Positions 13,104 through 25,267 of a DNA stretch of 64,000 nucleotides are shown here, piece after piece. The notes beneath the pieces were generated by a model. That model worked only from the letters and a program-made list of their open reading frames with translations. It searched no databases and had not been told where the DNA came from. How positions within the stretch are numbered: the stretch's first letter is position 1; every line of letters begins with the position of its first letter. The position numbers and the translations under genes were made by a program. This DNA is from Neocallimastix lanati (nom. inval.) (lineage: Eukaryota; Neocallimastigomycota; Neocallimastigomycetes; Neocallimastigales; Neocallimastigaceae): NCBI GenBank assembly GCA_016946835.1, contig JACVTC010000140.1:38501-102500 (forward strand). Reading direction: 5' to 3'.

Positions 13104-13391
13104 TATATTGATATTAATAAAATTTATAATTATATAATATTGATATTGATATTAATAAAATTTATAATTATATAATATTGATATTGATATTAATAAAATT
13201 TATAATTATATAATATTGATATTGATATTAATAAAATTTATAATTATATAATATTGATATTGATATTAATAAAATTTATAATTATATAATATTGATATTG
13301 ATATTAATAAAATTTATAATTATATAATATTGATATTGATATTAATAAAATTTATAATTATATAATATTGATATTGATATTAATAAAATTT
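13104..13391. repeat. 38-bp tandem repeat, about 7.5 copies
   Basis: A unit containing TTAATAAAATTTATAATTAT and then ATAATATTGATATTGATA is repeated with an exact 38-base period. TTAATAAAATTT begins at 13114, 13152, 13190, 13228, 13266, 13304, 13342 and 13380. The copies are essentially identical, so the array is young or was recently homogenised. It lies just beyond the 3' end of the decayed transposase. Confidence 0.95.
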
Positions 13392-13487
13392 TAACTAGTA
13401 TCAAATAAATCGGTTTTAGTTATAAATTACTTAATAAAAATAACTAAAAGATAATTTCTATTAAGATTATTAAATAAACACAATAGG

Positions 13488-13620
13488 TAAATAAATTTGT
13501 ATTTTTCTAGCATTTTTTTAAATTAAGATTATTTAATTATTATTTAAACGATTATAAATATAAATTTAAAATAAATAAATTTTTATTTTTCTAGCATTTT
13601 TTTAAATTAAGATTATTTAT
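13488..13620. repeat. Direct repeat of about 48 bp, two copies
   Basis: A block containing TTTTTCTAGCATTTTTTTAA followed by ATTAAGATTATTTA occurs twice, at about 13489-13536 and 13574-13620, in the same orientation. The second copy overlaps the end of the transposase relic. Confidence 0.75.
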
Positions 13621-15052
13621 TTTAAATTAATATTTATATCGTTTAAATCAATTAAACATTCTTTCCATAATTTAATTAATTCATTTCTGTTGCATCCATT
13701 ATAAAATAAATTTATTTCCTTACTATTGTAATTTTCAATTAAAATTTTAATTTCATCAGTTGCACTAAATATTTTTTGCTTTTTTTTCCAATTTCCTTTA
13801 GTTCTCCTTTGATAATCATTGTAAGATAAGTTTTCTTCTTCTTTTAATATATATATTAATTTATAAAATAAAGGTTTATTTGGAAATATATTATTTAAGT
13901 AGCTATTATAAGATTCTGATGCATTGTTTGTTAAATGCTCTATATTTTCATAATAATTCCAATTATTAACATTATACTTAAGTAAATAATTTTTATTAAA
14001 ATATTCTAAAAATTGCAGAAAATTATTATACTTTTTTTTTGATAAATTCTTTTTATTATAATATAAATATCAAATATATAGTTAGGGTTTATAAACGGTA
14101 AGTTCGAAATAGCTTTATAATAAATATATACATCATTATTATTCTTCACTTCATGATAACATAATATATTTTTTTGTTTTTCTAATGATCTTTTGTAATG
14201 CCAAACACAATATTTAATATTTATATTGGGAAAAACTTTTTTTGCGGCATTAGATATACCTTGTTCAAAATCACAATGAAAATTAATTGTAGTAATTAAT
14301 GTATTACTCCTAAATTTATTTGCATTTTTTTTTATTTCTTTAAATAATGTTTCATATGTAGATTGTTTTTTATTTTTTAATATAGAAATGGAAGTAGTGT
14401 AAAGCATATTAAATTCCCCAACATAAGTTCTTGTTATAAATAACTGATAACTAAATTTCGGTGCTGCATAAAATGTACCGTCCGCAAATATATTTTTATG
14501 ATAATTCGAAAATAAATATGCTTGGAATGGTGATTGAAAGATTATTAGATCAGTATTTTTAAATATCATAAAATTTTCATTTCTTTTAGTTTTATAATAT
14601 TCTGATTCAATGGGAATATCATCAAAACCTTTTATGTTTGGAGGAAATTGTTTATTTATATTTCTTATTATTTGGGATCTAATTGTACTATATTCGGGAC
14701 ATATAAGTCCCATTTCTTGAGAAACGGCATTAAATATATGTTTAGGTTTTATATCCATAGGAATTGAATTTTTCTTAATTTCTTCCTTAATTTTATGCTT
14801 TGCTACTGATATAGACACATCAATTTCTTTTTCGAGATGGTTATGTAAACTTTCATATTTTAAAACCTCCTTTTTATCATTTAAAATAATTAAAGATTTA
14901 CATTTATTTAAAGTCTTATATTCAGTGCATCTATAAATTTTTGATTTATCTTTCCTTTGAAATGAAAAATTAAATTTGTGTTTTTTATTAATAATAATTT
15001 GTTCATTTCCTCGATTTGTTTCACTTATTTCAATTTCTATATTGTCTTCCAT
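13617..15052 (-). pseudogene. MULE transposase with FLYWCH-type zinc finger, one frameshift
   Basis: The frame opens at 15052 and runs 348 codons to 14006. Homologous sequence continues in another frame to a stop at 13617-13619, so a frameshift lies near 14040-14070. Order: an N-terminal FLYWCH-like finger (Phe/Tyr-rich, two Cys around YRCTEYKTLNKC, then HNH); a middle region; then the MULE catalytic core with the first Asp in IFADGTFYAAPKFS, the second Asp in NFHCDFEQG, the CVWHYKRSL block, and in the shifted frame the third acidic residue in NNASESYNSYL. MULE transposases cut and paste elements with inverted termini. A second copy stands at 58.8-60.4 kb on the plus strand and an N-terminal scrap at 63.7 kb. 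The element is probably immobile because of the frameshift. Confidence 0.85.
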
Positions 15053-15284
15053 TAATAATTAAAATTTTTCAATAAAATATTTTAATAAATATACTTTTAA
15101 ATGCTTCGAAACTTTTTTTTTTTTTTTTTAATATTTAAAATAACAAACCTTTTTTTAATTAATTATATAATTATTTAAATAATTATTTAATTATTAATTA
15201 TTTATTATTTCTTTATTTACTATTTTATTTATTTATTTTTATTTTTATTTTTTATTTTTTTATTTTATTTTATTTTTTTTATTT

Positions 15285-15532
15285 TTTAATGCTTAAAAAA
15301 TAAATTTTTATTTATTTTTATTTTATTTTTTAATGTTTAAAAAAGAAGTTTTCTTATTTCTTATTTTTTTTTTTTTTTATTTTTTGATGCTTAAAAAATA
15401 AAATGTTTATTTATTTTTATTTTATTTTTCAATGTTTAAAAAAAAAGTTTTCTTATTTCTTATTTTTATTTTATTTTTTAAGCATTAAAAAATAAAATGT
15501 TTATTTATTTTTATTTTATTTTTCAATGTTAA
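15285..15532. repeat. T-rich tandem repeat of about 95 bp, about 2.5 copies
   Basis: Units start with AATGCTTAAAAAATAAA-like sequence at about 15288, 15387 and 15480 and continue with GTTTATTTATTTTTATTTTA and then TTTTTCAATG. They lie between the transposase start and the right terminus of the element, as subterminal repeats often do in Mutator-like elements. Confidence 0.65.
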
Positions 15533-16249
15533 ATAGAAATACCTAACCTAATTATTATTTATTGAAGTGTTGTATTTCGCCAAAAGTTGAATTTCGTCCA
15601 GTTAAATTTCGCCAAATTCTTGGTGGCTTATAAATTTTCGTCATAAAATATCACCACATTTATTATTCACGCCATATTGTGAATATATGGCTTTTTAAAA
15701 ATTGTAGAAAAAAGCCACAAAATTATGATACAATCAGATATACGCCCCACGTAAGATTACGTGTTTGAAAATTTTTGAAAATTGTAATTTTATTTATTTA
15801 ATTAATTAATTATTATTCATTAAATTTTTAATAAAATTAAGTGGCTTAAAATTAAAAATATTTAAGCCATACAACAAAATACAAATTTTTGTAATAAAAA
15901 TTTTCGAAATGCCCACTCCCCTTTAAGTACGCCCATTCATATAAAGCCATATTCCGAAATGCAACACACCCAAATTTATATTTATTTTTTATTTATTTAA
16001 ATTGTTGTGTATGGAAAATTTATTTTTTAATTTATTTTTTATATTTATTTAAGTTATTATATATGGAAAATTTATTTTTATATTCATTTAAGTTTGTGTA
16101 ACCTCAATAAATTACATTTTACTTTTATTGTATTTAAATATTTATTTTTGATTAATTTCTAATCATCCTTTATAAATTTTTCTTAATTTTGATTTTGTGT
16201 GAATATTAAATATTATACGAGATTTAATAAATTATTTTCCCCTTAGGGT

Positions 16250-17600
16250 GTATTACTTTCTATGAAGTTTACTGAATTTTGTGTTTTAATTCTAATTTTA
16301 ATCCTTTATGTATTTATATTCAACGGGTTAGTTATTCTTGAATTCTATCTCTAACACCTATCTATTTCTTAATAATTATAGAACGATGACTAGAGGTATT
16401 AGATGTTCTTTCGGAAACATTTACATTCTCAGTAAAAAGCATAAAGACTCTAGAGATAAAGTGAAAATTGATTTTGTTAATTGGTTGGAATCATCGGAAT
16501 AACTCTTCTGTTATTATTAGTGCATGCTTGCTTTCTTGGTCAAATGGTGGAAAAATTACTGTATTGACTTTATACTTGTTTATACTTGTTTATGATAAAT
16601 TAAGAGATTATTTGAATTATTGCTTCTGTAGGCAACTCTTTTTTAATTATATCTCTGACCATTTACCACTTATTAATCCCATGATCAATTTACCTCTCTT
16701 TCTTTTCTTGACCCCAAAAAAGTTTATGATTCAATTCCAATTTAAATATACTTAGAAAACTTCGTAATATTTATATTTGTGGTAAGTGTGTTCAGTTCAT
16801 TACTAATCTTTACCTTATTTCGAAAGTTCGTGCAATTATAAAAGTAAACTTTTAAAAGAATTTCCAATACAAAATGGCTAGAGTGTTCTTAATTACCTGC
16901 TTTATTTAATATATTTATCAATAAATGCATGAGATATGATGAGATTATTGAAAGGAAAAGGTGTTGTGGTGATCTATTTGCTAATGATATTGTTTTGTTA
17001 GATTTTTAATTAGATTTTTAACCGATAGTAACGTTCCTATCTACTTCTAATTTCTATTCTTCTTAGTTAAGTTCTTTACTATGCGACTTTATTAGAAACA
17101 AATAAAAAGAACTCTGAAAAAGCACATTCTGCTTTTAATTGAGGTTTATTTTGAAATTTTGGATTTAAAAATAAAACTTCCAATACTATTATTTATAATA
17201 CTTCTAAGAAACTATTTATACCTACTATAGCTAATTTTTGTGCTAAGGCGATGATTCGATACTTTAAAAAGTGGAGGTGATCTTTTTGTATTATTTCTCA
17301 TTTAATTAATAATATTCCAGCACTTTTACATTATTTATGGACGTTATACAAGGATTCTTGTGATTAGATCAATTAAATACAATAAGATCAAATTTGATTT
17401 TAATAAAATTTATTCAAAAACTATCTCTAAAATACTCATAATTATTTTTTCTTAGATTTGTATACTATTAGACCTACCGATGTCAAGAGTGTCGACGTCG
17501 TAACGAAAAGGCAAAGAAGAAATTCTGATACAAATTCGAATGATATTTTTTTATCAACATGGAGTTATTATCGATAAATGGAAAAGTTAGAGGTCATTTA
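16250..17600 (+). pseudogene. Decayed non-LTR (LINE) retrotransposon with APE-type endonuclease and RT
   Basis: Fragments of one polyprotein are readable in changing frames. NYISDHLPLINP at about 16660-16695 fits the end of an APE-type endonuclease (SDHLP motif). It is followed by RT pieces with KVRAIIK, a YDEIIERKRCCGDLF stretch and FANDIVLLD at about 16975-17002, where the usual FADD is FAND. The thumb and C-terminal region (IISHLINNIPALLHYLW at about 17295-17340) matches the corresponding part of the element at 43.8-45.2 kb. The DNA is slightly richer in G and C than its surroundings. There are many stops and frame changes, so it is dead. Confidence 0.75.
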
Positions 17601-18494
17601 GTTCCTCGAAACTTATATCATAGTTTTTTAATATTAAAATGGTTTTATATTATTTGGTTTTATATTATTTAATTATGAATTTGATATTACTTGAATGTTT
17701 ATTTTGCTGAAAATAATGAAATTGATGATTTTTTCTTCAATGAATCAAAGTACTACTATTACTGGTTCAAAGCCTTTTTATTTCCCAATAGCTATATTAT
17801 ATTATTATATATACTATTTCAGTTATTAAAGTATTACAATTATTTAAATGTATTTATTTAATTATAAAATAGATTAATTATAATAATTTTCTTTTTATTA
17901 TTTTTTTATATTAATAATTTTTTTTTAAAAAAAAAAAAAAACAGTTCATTAATAATTAAAATAATTCATCGGTAACTAAAAAAATATTTTTATAGTATTA
18001 TTTAGTTTTTTTATTATGGTGTAGATTTTGAAGTTTTATTACAATTATATCTTTATTATTGAAATTAAATTTTTTTTTTTTTTTTATTTATTCAAAGTAT
18101 TTATGAACTGAATGCTAATATATATAGATATATATTATTAATATATTATCAATAAATTAATATTTTTTGAATTTTTTTTTTTTTTTTGAAAAATAAATGT
18201 GTATAAGTAAATTTTAGTAATTTTAATTTTTTAATTTTTTTTTTTGAAAAATAAATGTGTATAAGTAAATTTTAATAATTTTAATTTTGATTATACAATA
18301 TATTTAAATATATTATACAATGCAATATATTTTTGTGTAATACTTCAATATTTAATATTTAATCTATAATTTATATGTATAAATAAAATAATTATCATTT
18401 TTTTATTTTAAATTTATTTATTTTATTTTTTTTTATTTTTTTTTTTTTTTTTTTATTTTTTTTTTTTTTTTTGTTTAAAAAAAAGAAAGGGATA
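17601..18494. other. 5' flank of the ABCF gene with a 58-bp tandem duplication
   Basis: No gene is seen. A segment containing GAAAAATAAATGTGTATAAG and TAAATTTTA occurs twice, at about 18188-18230 and 18246-18288 (period about 58 bp). Long T runs at about 18427-18472 directly precede the start codon of the downstream gene. Confidence 0.6.
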
Positions 18495-18801
18495 ATGGAT
18501 TTCTCAAATTTTATTAAAATATTAGAGGAAAATTATCCTAATGCCAGTTTATCTGATGATGAAAAAGATTATATTAGTTCTTTATTTGAAGATGATATTA
18601 ATATAGATGATTTGAGAGATGTTACTGAAGCATTTCTTCAAAATGCTGGCTTAGACGATAATGATTGCAATAATTTTTATTCTATTGTTGAAAAGAAATT
18701 TAATTTAAAAGCAGATACTACTTCAGATGAACCAATTAGAGTTGAACCAGTATGTTTTAAAATGTTGTTTTAAAATAAAATACATAAAAGAGAGAAAAAA
18801 A

Positions 18802-18833
<32 letters not shown>

Positions 18834-19533
18834 AAAAAATTAAAAATGATGTGTTATCATTTTCAATTATAATTAAATATACTTTAATTATTTTATAATA
18901 ATTATATACATATTACTTTATTTCTATATATATCATTTCAACAAATCATTATTTAAAAATAATTTACAATAATAATATTATATATAATAAATAAATAAAT
19001 AAATAAATAAAATAATAAATTATCGACTAAATAAAAATCAGTAAATTAAATGTATATATGTATATATAAATTTATAATAATGATTTTATTAATGAAAAAT
19101 CTAGGCTTCTTTAGAAAAAAATCTTTCAGCAATGTCTCTTAATTCTGATATTATTACTTCAGAACCAAAGAAAACATTATTAATGTCAAAATCCCCGACT
19201 TCACCAAAAAGAGGTGCCAAAGGAAAGAGAAGAATAAGAACCAAGACCAAAAGTGTTGAAGAAGAGAGAGAAAAGGAAGATCCTGAATATGATTCTTTAA
19301 AAAACATTAATGCTTTTTCACAAGTTTCACGTTATCATTCGGAAACTATTGATTCTTTTTCAAAGGATATCGATCTTAAAGATGTTAATATTTTAGTTGG
19401 GGATAGAGAATTATTAGTTGATACTAATTTAAGATTATTCCAAGGTGTTCATTATGGTTTAATTGGTCAAAATGGAATAGGAAAATCAAGTATGAATGAA
19501 TGATATAAATATATATAATATATATAATATATA

Positions 19534-19580
<47 letters not shown>

Positions 19581-20311
19581 TTATAATTATTTTATAATAT
19601 GGATATAGTAAATTTTTAAAATTTGAAATTTGAAATTTGTAATTTAAATTTATAATTTATAATTTAAAATCTATAATCATTTTTAAATTTCCAAATCATA
19701 TTTATTTATTTCATTATTCATTAAAAATTATATATGGTATTTGAATTCTTAATAAATTCGATATTTTATTTTATTTTATTTTATTTATTTTTATTTTACT
19801 TATTGTTAATATTATGAATTTTATTTTCTATTTTAATTTTTAACATATATTAAACGTATTTATATATATTGTTATGCTTTACTAACCTTATAATTATTTA
19901 TAAATTTATTATAATAATAATTATTTTTTATTAAAAAAAAATTAAAGCATTATTAAAATCTATTGGATATAAATTAATTATCGGTTTTCCGGAACAGGTT
20001 CAAACATATTATGTAGAACAATTAGAAAATATTAATTTAGATAAACCAGTCATTGATATTATTTTAGAAAGTGATGTTAAAGCAGAAAGAATTAAGAAGG
20101 AACATAAAATACTTCAAACCGCCGTTGAAAGTGGTAATAATAAAAAAATAATTGACGCTGTTTTAAAAATTAAGTATGATAGACTTCAAACTGCCTTAGA
20201 AGATCAAGAGAAAGTTTTCAAAAGAAGAAGTCGTGAACGTGCAAAGGAAGCTAGAGCAAAATATTTTGAAATTGAAGCAAAAGTTAAAGAAGCCGAAGCG
20301 TAATCTATCAA

Positions 20312-20352
<41 letters not shown>

Positions 20353-20612
20353 TAATAAATAATAAATTAAATATGTATTGCAATATTATTAATAATATTA
20401 ATTAATTATATATATTACATACAGTAATTTAACTAAAAAGCATTCTCATAATGAAGAACAAAAACTTGTTTTAGAAGGAACACAAATGTTAAATGAATTA
20501 TATGTTGAATTAGATATGGTAAACTTTAAATAATGTTTAGGATTTAATATATCTATTTTGATAAATATTATATATGAATTTATCATAATTAAATCTTATT
20601 ATTATTATTATA

Positions 20613-20664
<52 letters not shown>

Positions 20665-21647
20665 ATTACTATTATTATTTTATTTTTATTTTTATTTTTA
20701 TTTTTATTTTTATTTTTATTTTTAAATTCTTAAGATTGATAATGATGCAAGTTATGCTAAAGCTTCCAAAATTTTGAGTGGTCTTGGTTTTTCAGAAGAA
20801 TGGCAAAAAGGACCAATGAAGAATTTATCTGGAGGTTGGAGAATTAGAGCATCATTAGCTCAAGCTTTATTTTTAGAACCATTTATTCTTTTATTAGATG
20901 AACCTAGTAAGATATTATGCTTTATTATTATTATTATTATTATTATTGTTATTATATTATTATTTATTTATTTTATTTATTTTATTATTTAGTTATTTGG
21001 TTATTCTATTATTCTATTATTTTATTGTTTTATTATTTTATTTTTATTTATTTATTATTCTTTTTGTATTAATTTTATATTTATTTCATTATCTTTAATG
21101 TATGTTATATATTTATTATTATAATATTATTTCTTTTTGTATTAAATTTATATCATTTCATTATTATCATAAATATTAATTGTTATTTATTATTATTATA
21201 TTATTTATTTCATTATTATTTTATTTTATTTTATTATTATTTTATTTCATTATTATTTTATTTCTTTATTATTTTATTTTATTTTGTTTTATTTTATTTT
21301 TTTAAATAGCTAATCACCTTGATTTCCCAGCAATTATATGGCTTGAAAGTTATTTAAAATCTCTAACAGAAACTACATTAGTCATTGTTTCTCACGATCG
21401 TGCCTTCCTTAATCAAGTAGTTGATGAAATTATTGTATTTAAGAATAAGACATTAAGATATTTCAATGGTAATTATGATACCTATGAAGAAACTTATAAG
21501 GAAGAACAATTGCATAAACAAAGACAAAAAGAAACAATAGAAAAAAAGAAACAAAGATTAGAAAAGAATATTCAAAAGAATTTACAAATGGCAAAGAAAA
21601 GTGGAGATGATAAAAGACTTCAACAAGTTGCCAGTAGAAAGAAGGTA

Positions 21648-21695
<48 letters not shown>

Positions 21696-22839
21696 TATTT
21701 ATTTATTCATTTATTTATTTTTAATAAACTATTTATTTGTATTATTAACTTTATTTAATTTAAAAATATATCTTTATTTAAAATAATTTTGAATCTCTTA
21801 GAAATTAGTTGAAAGAACAGGTCTTGAAAAGAATGCCTATGGCCATCGATTTAGACTTAATCGTGATATGATTGGTTATTTTGATTCTAATCGTGTTGAT
21901 GTTGAATTAGATACTGCTAATGTTACTCCTCATTGGGATATTCCAGAACCAAGTGTTTTAAGAAATAAAGATTCTATATTAAAGATACAAAATTTATCTT
22001 TTAAATATGGTAAAGATTTACCATGGATTTTAAGAGATGTTTCATTAAATCTTGATATTGGTGAAAAAGTTGGTATTGTAAGTATCTTATATATATATAT
22101 CAATATTTTTATTTTAATAATAAGTATAAAACTCATGTTATTAATATTATTATAATTTTTATATTAATTTAATTATTGAATTGAATTTATATTAATTTAT
22201 ATTAATTATATTGAAATAATAATAAAAAAATATATATATTTTTAAATATTAATAATTATTATGATTATGTTTATGTTTTAGATGGGTTCTAATGGTGAAG
22301 GTAAGTCTACTTTTGTTTCATTAATTTCTGGTATATTAAAGCCAAATGAAGGTACTATTCTTCACCATCCACAAGCTAAGATAGGATGTTTCGAACAACA
22401 TGATGTCGAAAAGTTAGTGAATAATTATAAAAATTTAACAGGTATAGAATATTTATCACAGTTATATCCAGAGGCCGAAAATCAAGAACTTTACAATTTA
22501 TTAGGATCATTTGGTGTTTCAGGTTCATTAGGTAATAATCCAATTTATACTTTATCTGGTGGACAAGTAGTAAGATTAATTATGAGCTCCATCTTTTATT
22601 TGAAACCACATTTTGTTGTTCTTGATGAACCTACTAATCACTTGGATACAGAAACTATAGAAGTCATGATAAAAAATTTAAAAGAATTTAAAGGATCCGT
22701 CATAATTGTCAGTCACGATCAGTACTTTGTTGATCAAATTGCAGAAAGAGTCTACTATTTAAAAAAACAAAAATTCCATAAATTAGAAGAAGGGGTTAAA
22801 GAATATATTAAAATTGTTAAGAAGGATATGAAACTCTAA
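18495..22839 (+). CDS. ABCF ATPase, GCN20/ABCF3-like translation factor
   Basis: Soluble twin-ATPase proteins of this family act on ribosomes; GCN20 works with GCN1 to activate the amino-acid starvation kinase GCN2. Exons placed by eye: 18495-18749, 19105-19489, 19948-20299, 20425-20518, 20735-20906, 21310-21644, 21802-22077, 22282-22839. Together they give an unbroken 808-aa frame. Residues 1-85 form an acidic helical N-terminal region like the GCN20/ABCF3 head, followed by a Lys/Arg-rich linker. ABC1 has GQNGIGKST (206-214), LSGGW (393-397) and LLLDEPTNHLD (from 414). A charged helical linker (about 475-540) follows. ABC2 has GSNGEGKST (625-633), LSGGQ (714-718) and LDEPTNHLD (737-745). No membrane segments. 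ATG 18495 is preferred; the frame extends 8 codons upstream only through a non-ATG codon next to a T tract. Assignment to GCN20 rather than a fungus-specific ABCF paralogue is inference. Confidence 0.9.
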
Positions 22840-22847
22840 AGAAAATT

Positions 22848-22889
<42 letters not shown>

Positions 22890-22971
22890 CCCTCAAAAAA
22901 GTTATAAAAAATATAATAAAAATATATGAAAAAAAAAAAATATAATAAAAAAAAAATTAATAATAAATAAA

Positions 22972-23003
<32 letters not shown>

Positions 23004-23747
23004 ATATAAATAATAATAATAAAGATATTTATATATATATACATATATATAATTTATATCATTTCCTAAAACTATATAACTATTATTCTATAAAACTAAA
23101 TTAAAATAATAATTATAATAACAATACAAAACGATTACAATTTATATATATATAAATATGATTTAAGATTATCATATCATTTTTAAATAATAAAATTTTT
23201 ATAATAATTATTATTGATAATTCATATATATGTAATATAGTAAAAAAAGAAAAAATATTATTTTATTTTATTTTATTTTATTTTATTTAATGTAGAATTA
23301 AAAATATATTATTATTTAAAATAATAAATTTAATTACACTGAAATGCAATTTTTCTAAAGCTAATAGTAGATTTAGAAGTATTCGTGTTATTAGAGATAA
23401 TACAACAGCTCGTGGAGTTTGTGCTTTTTGAAAAATTGTATTTAGATACTTGTAATCCTGAAGGAAGACTTGCTTTTCAACATGAAACATTAAATGGTTG
23501 TAAATTCACATTAAATGTTAGTTATATATATCAAACCATTACATCAAACCATTACAAATCAAAGTATTAAAACATACTAACGTAGTTATTAAGACATGTT
23601 CTATAGTGTCAATTCTTAAAAATATCATTTATTTTACTAATAAAATAGTTTTTCCATTGTTTAGTGAATAAAAATAAAATAAACAGGAAAAAGTGAATGA
23701 AAAAAATATAAAAAAAATAAATAATAATAAAATAGATTTTATATATA

Positions 23748-23779
<32 letters not shown>

Positions 23780-24330
23780 TAAAAATTAAAAATTAAAAAT
23801 TAAAAATAAAAATAAAAATGAAAATAAAAATATATTAAATATAGTGATATTAAAACATGAAAAATTCTTGAATAGTAATTGTAAATATTATAATTATATA
23901 TAATGAAAATAGCAAACAATAAACAAATCAAAATATTTATAATAATTATATAAGATATAAATTAATAAATATTTACAATTATAGTAGTAATATATTTTAA
24001 CAAGTAAATAAATTATTTATATATACAGAAAAAATTTATTATATAAATCAAATAAAGTGAAAATTATTATTTATTATTTATTATTTATTATTTATAATTT
24101 ATTATTTACTATTAATAAAAGTCTTGTAAAATTATGATATTCATAATATTGAAAGAATAGCCCGTTAGTTCCTTTGAATCCTAAAAAAAAATACTTTATT
24201 TTTGTTATTATTATTATTATTTAAGTGAAAATATTTATTTCTTAAATATTTTTTTTTTTTTTTTTTTTAATAATTATTTTGATTAATTATGATAATGATA
24301 ATTCTTTATGTTTCTTTTTTAGGTTTAATT

Positions 24331-24365
<35 letters not shown>

Positions 24366-25267
24366 TTTTTTAAATTTCTTCATTTCACGTATTTATACTA
24401 AAATATTTATAATGTTTTAACAGAAAATACCTAATACAAAAAATTATACTTTTAATAATTGTAAATAATAAATATGTAAAAAGAGTATTTATTAATAAAT
24501 ACTCTTTTCATTTATTTATTATTTAGTTTTAAATATACAATTTTTTTATTTTTCACAATTTAATTATAATAAAAATATTATAAATCAATTAATTTGTTGC
24601 ATTATTTAATTAGAAAATAATTGAATTAGTTTTACTACAATATCAATTGAATTATAATAATAGTAATGGTAGTAGTAATTGTAGTAATAGTTATATTATT
24701 TTAAAATAAATTAAATAGTAATTATATATATATATTTTAATTTATTTAAATATCATATTAATATGTATATGTATAATTTAATATTATAATTAATTATTTT
24801 ATATTAAATTTATAATCGTAATTAAATAATTAAATTATTAAATAATTAAATAATTAAATAATTAAATTATTAAATAATTAAATAATTAAATAATTAAATA
24901 ATTAAATAAATATATAAATAATTAATTAATTAATTAATTAATTAAATAATTAAATAATTAAATAAAAAATTAAATAATTAAATAAAATAAAAAAATTTAT
25001 AATTTTAAAAACAAATTTATATTATAATAAAATAATATTCATAATAAATAATCTTTAAAAAGAAATTTTGATAGTAATAGAAGATTTGAAACCATTATTT
25101 TATTCAATAATTATATTAAAAGAAAATATCAACGACCACTCATTAATAATGCTATATCATTATTACAACCTCAATAAAAGGTTCCAATAATCCACACTAT
25201 CTGATAGATCTATGTTATCAAGTATTAAGCATTCTATTATCCTTAACTATGGGTTCTCATTTTATTA
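22840..25267. other. Intergenic AT-rich region, homopolymers, AATT-rich repeats and a possible exon scrap
   Basis: An A run follows the ABCF stop at about 22850-22886, and (TA)n lies at about 22979-23003. At 23385-23520 a short stretch has more balanced codons (EKLYLDTCNPEGRLAFQHET in one frame) and may be the remnant of a gene; I do not recognise it. The region also contains (TA)n at about 24333-24362, a perfect 30-bp palindrome at 24479-24508, and (AAATAATT)n at about 24825-24990. Confidence 0.5.
24479..24508. repeat. 30-bp perfect palindrome
   Basis: Left arm AAAAGAGTATTTATT (24479-24493) is followed at once by its exact reverse complement AATAAATACTCTTTT (24494-24508), with no loop. It could extrude as a cruciform or form a hairpin in RNA; its role is unknown. 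Confidence 0.9.

Larger units (their letters stand above)
10284..15966 (-). mobile_element. MULE-type DNA transposon region bounded by 15-nt inverted termini
   Basis: The sequence TGTTGCATTTCGGAA stands at 10284-10298, and its exact reverse complement stands at 15952-15966. Between them, on the minus strand, lies a FLYWCH/MULE transposase relic. Similar terminus-like pieces occur inside: 10755-10778 (TTGTATTTCGGAAAACATGGCGTA type) and 15568-15583 (GTGTTGTATTTCGCCA type). The latter, with the right end, could bound a nested element of about 400 bp. No clear target-site duplication is visible. If the outer pair is real, the element has taken up the composite satellite at 11.04-12.67 kb. The true boundary could instead be one of the inner termini. 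Confidence 0.45.

Noticed and set aside
23385-23570. Open frame with EKLYLDTCNPEGRLAFQHET
   Set aside because: Looks more coding-like than its surroundings, but I recognise no family and found no convincing splice partner; kept only as a note in the intergenic entry.
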